Part shown: positions 27,896 through 35,275 of the stretch, in pieces
Position numbering within the stretch: position 1 is the stretch's first letter
How the letters are laid out: the number at the start of each line of letters is the position of its first letter
From: Pseudomonas fluorescens
Lineage (GTDB): Bacteria; Pseudomonadota; Gammaproteobacteria; Pseudomonadales; Pseudomonadaceae
DNA length: 64,000 bases
Direction of reading: 5' to 3'
Assembly: GCF_902497775.2 (NCBI RefSeq)
Contig: NZ_OZ024668.1
Location: 4,200,326 to 4,264,325 of the forward strand
Notes under the pieces: generated by a model
Databases searched by the model: none
Told to the model about the DNA's origin: nothing
Seen by the model: the letters and a program-made list of their open reading frames with translations, nothing else
Made by a program: the position numbers and the translations under genes

Positions 27896-29944
27896 ATGAG
27901 TCGAGACACCGGCGACAACCTGAACCGCAACCAAAGTGGCAACCTGCCCATGGACAGCGTTCTGGAGTCTTACCTGAGCCGCCGCAGCGTGGTACGCGGT
28001 GGCCTGGGCGCCGCGATCGCGATGATTGCCGGGACTGGCCTGACGGGCTGCTTTGACAGCAGTGACTCGGATGACGATGAACCCGTAGTCGAGCCGCCAA
28101 CCCCGCCGAAACTGAAGCTCGGCTTCACTTCAATCCCAGGCTCGCGCACCGACGCCTGTGTGGTCGCCGCCGGTTATACCGCCTACGTCCTGGCACCTTG
28201 GGGCACGCCGCTGAACACCAGCGCCAACCCCTGGAAAGCCGACGGCAGCAACACCTCCGCCGACCAGGCCAACTCGGTAGGCATGCACCACGACGGCATG
28301 CATTTCTTCCCCATCAACGGCAGCTCCGAAGACGGCCTGCTGGCGATCAACCACGAATACATCGACGCCGACGCCCTGCACCCCAACGGCCCGACCAGCG
28401 ACAGCAGCGGCAAACGTCCGGTCGAAGAAGTACGCAAGGAGATCAACGCCCACGGCGCCGGGGTCATCCGCCTGAAGAAAGTCAGCGGCCGCTGGCAGGT
28501 GGTCGACAACGACCCGCTCAACCGCCGCTTCACCACCGCCACGGTAATGAACATCGCCGGCCCCCTGCGCGGCAGCGAGCACGTCAAGACGCGCTTCTCG
28601 AAGAACGGCACCCAGGCCCGCGGCACCAACAACAACTGCGGCAACGGCTACACCCCGTGGGGCACCTACCTGACCTGCGAAGAGAACTGGCCGGGGATTT
28701 TCGTCAACACCAGCACCACCCTGCCGGCCGATCAGAAACGCATTGGCGTCAGCACCAAGGCCGGTAACTACAAGTGGGAAAGCGTGGCCGGCGATCCGAG
28801 CGAAGTGGATGGTGAATTCAGCCGCTTCAACGTCACCCCGAGCGGCGCCAGCGCCAGCGATGACTTTCGCAACGAGGCCAGCACCTACGGCTACATCGTC
28901 GAGATCGACCCGTACACGGCCAATACCCTGGCAGTAAAACGCACCGCGCTCGGCCGCTTCCGCCACGAAGGCTGCTGCCCGGGCCTGCCGGTGGTGGGCA
29001 AGCCGCTGGTCTGGTACATGGGCGACGACTCCAACAACGAGTACCTGTACAAGTTCGTCTCCACCGCGCTGTGGCAAGCGGCCGATGCCAACCCGGCCGA
29101 CCGCCTGGCCACCGGCAACAAGTACATGGACCAGGGCAAACTGTATGTCGCCCGCTTCAATGCCGACGGCTCCGGTGTGTGGTTGCTGCTCGATGTCAAC
29201 ACCCCGACCAGCAGCGGCAAGACCCTCGGCTCGCTCTACGGCGACCTGCCGGGCATCATCCTCAACACCCGCGGCGCTGCCGACGCCCTCGGCGCAACAC
29301 CGATGGACCGCCCGGAATGGACCACGGTCAACCCGCTCAATGGCGACGTGTACCTGACCCTGACCAACAACAGCGCACGCACCGCGGCCAAGGTCGATGC
29401 CGCCAACCCGCGCGGGCCGAACCGTCACGGTCATATCATCCGCTGGCACGACAGCGACGACCAGCTGAGCTTCAGCTGGGACATCTTCGTGTTTGGCGCC
29501 AACGCTGCTGGCACCGCCGACATCAACCGCTCGGGCCTGACCGAACTCAACCAGTTCGCCAGCCCCGACGGCATGAGCTTCGATAGCCGCGGCATCCTCT
29601 GGTTCCAGACCGACAACGGCGAGAAGACCCTGACCGACTACACCAACGACCAGATGCTCGCGGTGATCCCGACCGACCTGGTCGATGCCGCTGGCAAGCA
29701 GGTGCCGGTCAACGCCAAGAACCAGGTCGACCTGCGCCGCTTCTTCGTCGGCCCCAACGGCTGCGAAGTTACCGGCATTGCCTTCACGCCGGACAACAAG
29801 TCGATCTTCGTCAACATCCAGCACCCGGATAACTGGCCGTCCACCGATGTGGCGACTGCGGTTACCCCGGCCGGGACCAAGGTGCGCCCACGGGCATCGA
29901 CCGTGGTGATCCAGCGTGCCGATGGCGGTGAAATCGGCGTTTAA
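27896..29944 (+). CDS. uxpB: PhoX-family phosphatase, Tat-exported lipoprotein (UxpB-like)
   Basis: 682 residues of the PhoX/DUF839 family, Ca/Fe-dependent phosphatases that release phosphate from esters. The N-terminus has a twin-arginine motif SRRSVVRGG (RR at 29-30) and a lipobox LTGC with Cys52, followed by an acidic linker. The PhoX body shows SVGMHHDGMHFFP, LLAINHEY, the family stretch YTPWGTYLTCEENWPG and SPDGMSFDSRGILWFQTDNG. These features agree with UxpB of P. putida, reported as a Tat- and Xcp-dependent surface phosphatase made at low phosphate. AAGGA lies 9 bases before the ATG. Divergent from uxpA; convergent with gspK 24 bases later. Confidence 0.9.
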   Translation: MSRDTGDNLNRNQSGNLPMDSVLESYLSRRSVVRGGLGAAIAMIAGTGLTGCFDSSDSDDDEPVVEPPTPPKLKLGFTSIPGSRTDACVVAAGYTAYVLAPWGTPLNTSANPWKADGSNTSADQANSVGMHHDGMHFFPINGSSEDGLLAINHEYIDADALHPNGPTSDSSGKRPVEEVRKEINAHGAGVIRLKKVSGRWQVVDNDPLNRRFTTATVMNIAGPLRGSEHVKTRFSKNGTQARGTNNNCGNGYTPWGTYLTCEENWPGIFVNTSTTLPADQKRIGVSTKAGNYKWESVAGDPSEVDGEFSRFNVTPSGASASDDFRNEASTYGYIVEIDPYTANTLAVKRTALGRFRHEGCCPGLPVVGKPLVWYMGDDSNNEYLYKFVSTALWQAADANPADRLATGNKYMDQGKLYVARFNADGSGVWLLLDVNTPTSSGKTLGSLYGDLPGIILNTRGAADALGATPMDRPEWTTVNPLNGDVYLTLTNNSARTAAKVDAANPRGPNRHGHIIRWHDSDDQLSFSWDIFVFGANAAGTADINRSGLTELNQFASPDGMSFDSRGILWFQTDNGEKTLTDYTNDQMLAVIPTDLVDAAGKQVPVNAKNQVDLRRFFVGPNGCEVTGIAFTPDNKSIFVNIQHPDNWPSTDVATAVTPAGTKVRPRASTVVIQRADGGEIGV

Positions 29945-29968
29945 CCCAAGCCTCGCTTGCCGCAGTCC

Positions 29969-30934
29969 CTACCAGGGCTGCGGCGAACGGCTGATCACCT
30001 GCACCTGCTGGGCTGGCACCAGCGCGTGCCACTGCACGATCCCTCGTGCCCGCAGCTGAAATTCGCTGCGCATCTTCTGCCCGTCCTGTTCGAACTCCAG
30101 TTGCAGGGTAAAATCACCGCTGTTGAGCAGCAAGCCCTCGCTCAGGCGCGCAAACGTCGCGTCGTCCATCGCCCCCAGTGCCTGGCGCAATGCACTCGCA
30201 TCGTGATAGCCGCCTGCGGGCCGGCCAGTGATGATCCGGGTCAGCAGCGAACGCGACACCTCCCCTTCGTACAGCGCTTCGAGCAACGGCAACTGTTCCA
30301 GGCTCAAGGCATTGGCGTTCAGGCGCCAGCCGCTGGTCTGTGGCAGCGCACACAGCTGGGGATAGCGTTGTTGGCGCTGGGCGTCGGGTTCGAGCAACAG
30401 GTTCAGTTCGCTCATGTCGACCATCATCTGGTTGGCCGCCAGACGCGGCGGCGCCTGGCGCAGGTACTGGTCGCTCTCGGCGCCATTGAGACGGGTCTGG
30501 CCATCGCTGTCGATCCAGTCGGCCAAGGCATCGGTCAGCCGTTGGGCGGCCATGTCATCGCCAAGCAGATAGCGCAATTGCCGCGCGGCCCGCTCGCTCT
30601 CTTCGCCAATCAACGCATTGACGTTGAAGCAGCTGTGCAGGTCGCGGATACGCAAGGCCGCCGAGCCGCCGACGAAGGCATAGGCCAACGACTGACCGCG
30701 CAGCGCCTGCCAGAACAGCGGGCTGGCGCGCCAGGCCGGGTCTTTCAGGGCCTGCTCGGCAAAGGCCAGGCCAGCAGCTTCCATCGCTCTGGCCTGCACC
30801 CTTTGCTGCACCAGGCGCACGCCGTCGATCTGCTGGCGACCGTCCTGTACCAGCCAGGTCAAGCCACCTGCGAGCATTGCCAGCACCACCAGCACCATCA
30901 ACAGCGCCGCCCCTTGTTGCCTCTTCGCACCCAT
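29969..30934 (-). CDS. gspK: Type II secretion minor pseudopilin GspK
   Basis: 321 residues. The leader MGAKRQQG is cut before AALLMVLVVLAMLAGGLTWL; as in all GspK there is no Glu at +5. The body carries the large helical insertion with LHSCFNVNALIG and DWIDSDGQTRLNGAE, typical of the tip protein. Equivalent to XcpX. It stands apart from the other gsp genes, beyond uxpA/uxpB, and is divergent from tatA. I took the ATG at 30934 with AGG just upstream; the frame is open to 31153 but overlaps the tat promoter region. Confidence 0.92.
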   Translation of the reverse strand: MGAKRQQGAALLMVLVVLAMLAGGLTWLVQDGRQQIDGVRLVQQRVQARAMEAAGLAFAEQALKDPAWRASPLFWQALRGQSLAYAFVGGSAALRIRDLHSCFNVNALIGEESERAARQLRYLLGDDMAAQRLTDALADWIDSDGQTRLNGAESDQYLRQAPPRLAANQMMVDMSELNLLLEPDAQRQQRYPQLCALPQTSGWRLNANALSLEQLPLLEALYEGEVSRSLLTRIITGRPAGGYHDASALRQALGAMDDATFARLSEGLLLNSGDFTLQLEFEQDGQKMRSEFQLRARGIVQWHALVPAQQVQVISRSPQPW

Positions 30935-30980
30935 GACCTGCACATCCCGAGCAAATGAGGCGTCAGTCAACACAACGGAT

Positions 30981-30998
30981 GTTGCAGGCACATGGCAA
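30981..30998 (-). promoter_or_regulatory. Possible PHO-box for gspK
   Basis: On the minus strand TTGCCAT and CTGCAAC are 11 bp apart, a two-site match to CTGTCAT/C, 47 bases before the gspK start. The -10 element is poor (TTGACT, 10 bases later). The overlap with the stronger tat-side box makes a shared PhoB region plausible. Confidence 0.38.
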
Positions 30999-31008
30999 AT
31001 ACATCTGC

Positions 31009-31026
31009 ACGTCACTTTTGCGTCAC
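31009..31026 (+). promoter_or_regulatory. PHO-box for tatABC
   Basis: ACGTCAC and GCGTCAC, 11 bp apart with a TTTT spacer, fit the PhoB consensus CTGTCAC in the last five bases of each half-site. They lie 51 bases before the tatA ATG, with a weak -10-like CAGGAT 10 bases after. Phosphate-starvation induction of the xcp-linked tat genes has been reported in P. putida. Confidence 0.55.
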
Positions 31027-31076
31027 AAAGCACAGGCAGGATTAGGCCTTCTTTTTCATGAGCTTGGAGCGTTTTC

Positions 31077-31301
31077 ATGGGTGGTATCGGGATCTGGCAG
31101 TTGCTCATCGTGTTGGTGATCGTGTTCATGCTGTTCGGCACCAAGCGCCTCAAGGGCCTGGGTGCGGACGTGGGCGATGCGATTCAGGGCTTTCGCAAAT
31201 CCATGGGCAACGGGCCGGCCGAGGAAGAGGCCAGCAGCCCGGTCAAACCCCAGGCGCCACTGCAGGCTGACAGCGTGCAACACGCGGAACGCCAGCGCTG
31301 A
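31077..31301 (+). CDS. tatA: Sec-independent translocase protein TatA
   Basis: 74 residues: a single N-terminal membrane helix ([16 protein letters not shown]), the FG hinge in [11 protein letters not shown], an amphipathic helix to about residue 45 and an acidic tail. This is a TatA pore protein of the twin-arginine system. GGAG lies upstream of the ATG. First of three coupled tat genes next to two Tat substrates (UxpA, UxpB); a Pseudomonas cell normally has another tat set elsewhere. Confidence 0.93.
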   Translation: MGGIGIWQLLIVLVIVFMLFGTKRLKGLGADVGDAIQGFRKSMGNGPAEEEASSPVKPQAPLQADSVQHAERQR

Positions 31302-31579
31302 TGTTCGAAGTCGGTTTTACCGAACTGCTGCTGGTGGGCATCGTCGCCTTGCTGGTGCTCGGCCCCGAGCGCCTGCCGGTGGCGGCGCGCACCCTGGGCC
31401 GTGGCCTGGGTCAGGCCAAGCGCGCCATGGCCTCGATCAAGGCCCAGGTGGACCGCGAACTGGACACCCAGGCCTTGAGCCAGGAACTCGATGCCCTGCC
31501 GTTGCAGCGCCTGGAGCAGGACCTGCGCCGCGGCGTCAGCCTGCAGCCGGACAATAGCCCAACCAGCGGAAACCTTTGA
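31301..31579 (+). CDS. tatB: Sec-independent translocase protein TatB
   Basis: 92 residues beginning [21 protein letters not shown] with the TatB signature GPERLPVAARTLGR after the helix and a charged amphipathic region. TatB binds the signal peptide with TatC. Shorter than the usual TatB (about 140 or more), since the long C-terminal tail is missing. Its ATG overlaps the tatA stop by one base. Confidence 0.92.
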   Translation: MFEVGFTELLLVGIVALLVLGPERLPVAARTLGRGLGQAKRAMASIKAQVDRELDTQALSQELDALPLQRLEQDLRRGVSLQPDNSPTSGNL

Positions 31580-32334
31580 TGAACACAGCAACCCACGACC
31601 CCGGCATGCCGCTCACCGCTCACTTGCGCGAACTGCGCAGGCGCCTGGTACGCTGCCTGCTGGCCATCGCCGTGGTATTCCTCGGCCTGTTCCCGTTTGC
31701 CCAGACGCTGTACACCCAGGTCTCGGAGCCACTGCGCCGCTACCTGCCCGAAGGCGCGAGCATGATCGCCACCAGCGTCACCTCGCCGTTCCTGGCGCCG
31801 TTCAAGCTGACCCTGATGGCAGCGCTGTTCGTTGCCATGCCGGTGCTGCTGCACCAGGCCTGGAGCTTCATCGCCCCGGCCATGTACCGCCAGGAAAAGC
31901 GCATCGCCCTGCCGCTGCTGGTGTCGAGCATCGTGCTGTTCTACTCGGGCATGGCCTTCGCCTTCTTCGTGGTCTTCCCGATGATGTTCGGCTTCTTTGC
32001 CAGCGTCACCCCGGATGGCGTGGCGATGATGACCGATATCGGCCTGTACCTGGATTTCATCCTCGCCCTGTTCCTGGCCTTTGGCCTGGCATTCGAAATC
32101 CCCGTGGCGACGTTCATCATCGTCTGGGCCGGGGTCAGCGACGTTGCGAGCCTGCGCAAGAGCCGCCCCTATGTGATCGTCGGCTGCTTTGTGGTCGGCA
32201 TGCTACTGACCCCGCCGGACGTGTTTTCGCAAACCCTGCTGGCGGTGCCGATGTGGATCTTGTTTGAGGTCGGTTTGCTGGCTTGTGCGGCCGTCGAGCG
32301 CAAGGGCAACCAGGAAGTCGCCTGCGGCAGCTGA
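31579..32334 (+). CDS. tatC: Sec-independent translocase protein TatC
   Basis: 251 residues with six membrane helices and the TatC signatures HLRELRRRLVRCL near the start, FKLTLMAALFVAMPVLLHQAW, and LTPPDVFSQTLLAVPMWILFE near the end. It receives the RR signal peptide. The ATG at 31579 shares a base with the tatB stop (TGATG). A TTG one codon earlier also exists. The nag operator begins 4 bases after its stop. Confidence 0.95.
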   Translation: MNTATHDPGMPLTAHLRELRRRLVRCLLAIAVVFLGLFPFAQTLYTQVSEPLRRYLPEGASMIATSVTSPFLAPFKLTLMAALFVAMPVLLHQAWSFIAPAMYRQEKRIALPLLVSSIVLFYSGMAFAFFVVFPMMFGFFASVTPDGVAMMTDIGLYLDFILALFLAFGLAFEIPVATFIIVWAGVSDVASLRKSRPYVIVGCFVVGMLLTPPDVFSQTLLAVPMWILFEVGLLACAAVERKGNQEVACGS

Positions 32335-32337
32335 CAA

Positions 32338-32384
32338 GTGGTATTGACGTGGTATGCAAGTGGTATTAAATTTTTAATACCACT
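32338..32384. promoter_or_regulatory. Operator of the GntR-type regulator (nag regulon)
   Basis: Three direct copies of GTGGTAT start at 32338, 32349 and 32360, exactly 11 bp apart. The third is also the left arm of a perfect inverted repeat (AGTGGTATTAA and its complement, 32359-32384, 4-base centre). GntR/HutC regulators of GlcNAc genes bind TGGTnT-type palindromes, so this is a likely autoregulatory site, 20 bases before the regulator start. Confidence 0.65.
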
Positions 32385-32404
32385 CGCCACCTGAAGCCAC
32401 CGCC

Positions 32405-33136
32405 ATGCCTCCGTTGACCGCCCTGCGCCCCGACGACACTCTGGCTACCCCTTTGTACCTTCAGTTGGCGCGCAATCTGGAACAGGCCATTCATGCCGGG
32501 CAATGGAAAGCCGAACAGGCATTGCCGTCGGAAAGAAGCCTGAGCGAAGCCCTCGACATCTCCCGGGTGACCGCACGCAAGGCCCTGGAAGTGCTGCTTG
32601 AGCAAGGGCTGATCCGTCGCATCCAGGGCTCCGGTACGTTCATTACCCCACGCCTTGAACAACCGCTCTCGCGCCTGTCGAGCTTTAGCGAAATGCTGCG
32701 CATGAAGGGCTTCACCCCCAGTTCACAGTGGCTGGAACGCAGCGTCGATACGCCGTCTGCCGATGAGCTGGTACGCCTGAGCCTGTCACCCAACGAACAG
32801 GTGGTGCACCTCAAACGCCTGCGCAAGGCCGATGACATTGTCATGGCCGTCGAGTACAGCACCCTGCCCGCACGCTTGCTGAGCACCCCCGAAGCCATCG
32901 GCGATTCGCTGTATCAGTACCTCGACCAGATCGGCAAACCGGTGGTGCGCGCCCTGCAACATATTCGCGCGATCAACGCCAGCGCCGAACTGGCGGCGCG
33001 GGTCGGCATCCAGCCGGGCACCGCCATGCTGCTGATGACCCGGGTCGGCTACCTCGACGACAACACCCCCATCGAACTGACCGACACCTACTGTCGCGAC
33101 GACTACTACGACTTTGTCGCCGAGCTGCGACGCTAG
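32405..33136 (+). CDS. nagR: GntR/HutC-family regulator of GlcNAc utilisation
   Basis: 243 residues. N-terminal winged helix-turn-helix (about 15-80: LPSERSLSEALDISRVTARKALEVLLEQGLI, in two parts; GSGTFI at the wing) and a C-terminal UTRA ligand-binding domain (about 95-240), as in NagR/DasR, which sense GlcN-6-P or GlcNAc-6-P. First gene of the nag cluster; nagA follows after 10 bases. A repeat-rich operator just upstream suggests autorepression. The symbol follows Pseudomonas usage and rests on context. Confidence 0.86.
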   Translation: MPPLTALRPDDTLATPLYLQLARNLEQAIHAGQWKAEQALPSERSLSEALDISRVTARKALEVLLEQGLIRRIQGSGTFITPRLEQPLSRLSSFSEMLRMKGFTPSSQWLERSVDTPSADELVRLSLSPNEQVVHLKRLRKADDIVMAVEYSTLPARLLSTPEAIGDSLYQYLDQIGKPVVRALQHIRAINASAELAARVGIQPGTAMLLMTRVGYLDDNTPIELTDTYCRDDYYDFVAELRR

Positions 33137-33146
33137 CGGAGCCCCC

Positions 33147-34244
33147 ATGAGCGAACACAACATACTCACCCCGACGGGCTGGGTACGCGGACGCCTGTTG
33201 CTGCGTGACGGCCGCGTCGCCGCCATCGACGGCCAGCCATGCGACCCGCAGAGCAACGATCTGCCCTACCTGCTGCCCGGTTTCATCGACCTGCACGTGC
33301 ACGGCGGCGGTGGCAGTGACGTCATGGAAGGCGCCCAGGCGTTCGCCACCATCGCTCGCACCCACGTGCGCTTCGGCACTACTTCGCTGCTAGCCACCAC
33401 CATGACCGCGCCGAAGGAAGAGCTGACCCGGGTGCTCGGCGCGCTCGGCGAGTACGCCCGCCAGCCGCGCAGCGATGGCGCCCGGGTCCTGGGCGTGCAT
33501 CTGGAAGGTCCGTACATCAACCCCGGCAAGCTCGGCGCACAGCCGAACTTCGCTCACCTGGGGATGCTCGAAGAGGTCGACACCTACCTGGCCCTGGCAC
33601 CGATCAAAGTGATCACCATTGCCCCGGAAATCGCCGGCCACCTGCCGTTGATACGCGCCTTGAGCGAACGCGGCGTGCGCCTGCAAATCGGCCACACCCT
33701 GGGCAGCTACGAAGAAGGCGTGGCGGCCCTTGAAGCCGGCGCCACCAGCTTTACCCACCTGTACAACGCCATGAGCCCGCTGCACCACCGCGAGCCGGGC
33801 ATCGTCGGTGCGGCCCTGGCCCATGCGCGCTTTGCCGAACTGATCCCCGACCTGCTGCATGTGCACCCCGGCGCCATCCGCGTGGCCCTGCGCTCGATCC
33901 CCTGCCTGTACTGCGTGACCGATTCCACCGCCGCCGCCGGCATGCCCGATGGCGAGTACAAGCTCGGCAGCCACACCGTGACCAAATGCCTGGGCGGCGT
34001 GCGCCTGCCCGACGGCACCCTGGCCGGCAGCACCCTGACCATGGACCTGGCCCTGCGCAATCTGGTGAAGATCGGCCTGCCCCTGGCCGAAGCCTCCCAG
34101 CGCCTGTCGCAATTCCCCGCCGATTACCTCGGTCTGGAAGCACGCGGGCGCCTGCAGCCCGGTAGCTGGGCCGACGCCGTCAGCCTGGATCGCAACCTCA
34201 ACCTGATCGGCGTAATGGTCGAAGGAGAACACCTTGAGCTCTAA
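33147..34244 (+). CDS. nagA: N-acetylglucosamine-6-phosphate deacetylase
   Basis: 365 residues of the amidohydrolase fold, turning GlcNAc-6-P into GlcN-6-P and acetate. Visible: metal site DLHVHGGGGSDVME, the Glu ligand in HLEGPYINPGKLGA, His in IGHTLGSYEEG and HLYNAM, and the catalytic Asp in VTDSTAAAG. The ATG at 33147 has GGAG close upstream. It overlaps the next gene by 11 bases. Confidence 0.96.
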   Translation: MSEHNILTPTGWVRGRLLLRDGRVAAIDGQPCDPQSNDLPYLLPGFIDLHVHGGGGSDVMEGAQAFATIARTHVRFGTTSLLATTMTAPKEELTRVLGALGEYARQPRSDGARVLGVHLEGPYINPGKLGAQPNFAHLGMLEEVDTYLALAPIKVITIAPEIAGHLPLIRALSERGVRLQIGHTLGSYEEGVAALEAGATSFTHLYNAMSPLHHREPGIVGAALAHARFAELIPDLLHVHPGAIRVALRSIPCLYCVTDSTAAAGMPDGEYKLGSHTVTKCLGGVRLPDGTLAGSTLTMDLALRNLVKIGLPLAEASQRLSQFPADYLGLEARGRLQPGSWADAVSLDRNLNLIGVMVEGEHLEL

Positions 34245-35256
34245 GATGCTTGCAGAGGCCCTGACCTCGACCACCGTCGTGCAAACCCAGTTGGAGCGTT
34301 GCGACGCGCGTATCGCCAACGTCGCCGAACAGCTGCGCAGCCTCGCGCCGCAGGTTGCCCTGACAGTCGCCCGTGGCAGCTCGGATCACGCCGCCAGCTA
34401 CTTTGCCTACCTGACCATGCAGCAGCTTGGCCTGCCAGTGGCCTCGCTGCCAATGTCGGTGGTGACCCTGCAGAGCTCGCCCCTGCAGGTGCGCGGCCAG
34501 GTGGCCTTGGGCTTTTCCCAGTCGGGCCAGAGCCCGGACCTGGTCAACAGTCTGCAAACCCTGCGCGAACGCGGGGCCACCACCCTGGCGCTGGTCAACG
34601 CTGAAGACTCGCCACTGGAGCGTGCCTGCCAGTACCACCTGCCGCTGTGCGCCGGCCCGGAACTGAGCGTCGCCGCCACCAAGAGCTTTATCGCCACCCT
34701 CAGCGCCAGCGCCCGCCTGGTCGCCCACTGGCAGCAAGACCCGGCGCTGCTCGAAGCGGGCCTGGCCCTGCCCGGGCAACTGCGCGAAGCCGCTGAGCAA
34801 GACTGGAGCCTGGCCATCGAGCAACTGCGCGATTGCCAGCGGCTGATGGTCATCGGCCGGGGCGCAGGCTTTGCCATCGCCCAGGAAGCAGCGCTCAAGT
34901 TCAAGGAAACTTCGGCGATCCAGGCCGAAGCCTTCAGCAGCGCCGAAGTGCGTCACGGCCCGATGGCGCTGATCGATGCCCACTATCCGCTGCTGGTCTT
35001 CGCCCCTCGCGGCGTGGAGCAGGCAGGCTTGCTGCAACTGGCCGAAGACATGCGCCAGCGCGGCGCCAAGGTGCTGCTGGCAGCGCCGGCGGACATCCCT
35101 CAGCGCAACCTGACCTTGAGCAGCGCCGCCCACCCGGGCCTCGATCCGCTGCTGGCGATCATGAGCTTCTATGTCATGGCCGCAGGCCTGGCCGAGGCGC
35201 GTGGCATGGACCCGGATCAGCCCCGTCACTTGAGCAAAGTGACCCGAACTCACTGA
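34234..35256 (+). CDS. nagB: SIS-domain glucosamine-6-phosphate deaminase (NagB-II/GlmS-like)
   Basis: 340 residues with two SIS domains (about 35-165 and 195-325), e.g. VARGSSDHAASYFAY, GFSQSGQSPDLV and VIGRGAGFAIAQEAALKFKET. It lacks the glutaminase domain of GlmS, as in NagB-II enzymes that convert GlcN-6-P to Fru-6-P and ammonia. The start is likely the TTG at 34234, because GAAGGAG stands 6 bases before it; the first ATG (34246) has no ribosome binding site. The 11-base overlap with nagA implies coupling. Confidence 0.88.
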   Translation: MSSKMLAEALTSTTVVQTQLERCDARIANVAEQLRSLAPQVALTVARGSSDHAASYFAYLTMQQLGLPVASLPMSVVTLQSSPLQVRGQVALGFSQSGQSPDLVNSLQTLRERGATTLALVNAEDSPLERACQYHLPLCAGPELSVAATKSFIATLSASARLVAHWQQDPALLEAGLALPGQLREAAEQDWSLAIEQLRDCQRLMVIGRGAGFAIAQEAALKFKETSAIQAEAFSSAEVRHGPMALIDAHYPLLVFAPRGVEQAGLLQLAEDMRQRGAKVLLAAPADIPQRNLTLSSAAHPGLDPLLAIMSFYVMAAGLAEARGMDPDQPRHLSKVTRTH

Positions 35257-35275
35257 GGCACCGAGGACCTTGCGC

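Noticed and set aside
28130..29824. A 564-codon frame opposite the PhoX gene.
   Set aside because: Antisense shadow with Val/Gly-rich low complexity; the PhoX frame has signal peptide and family motifs.
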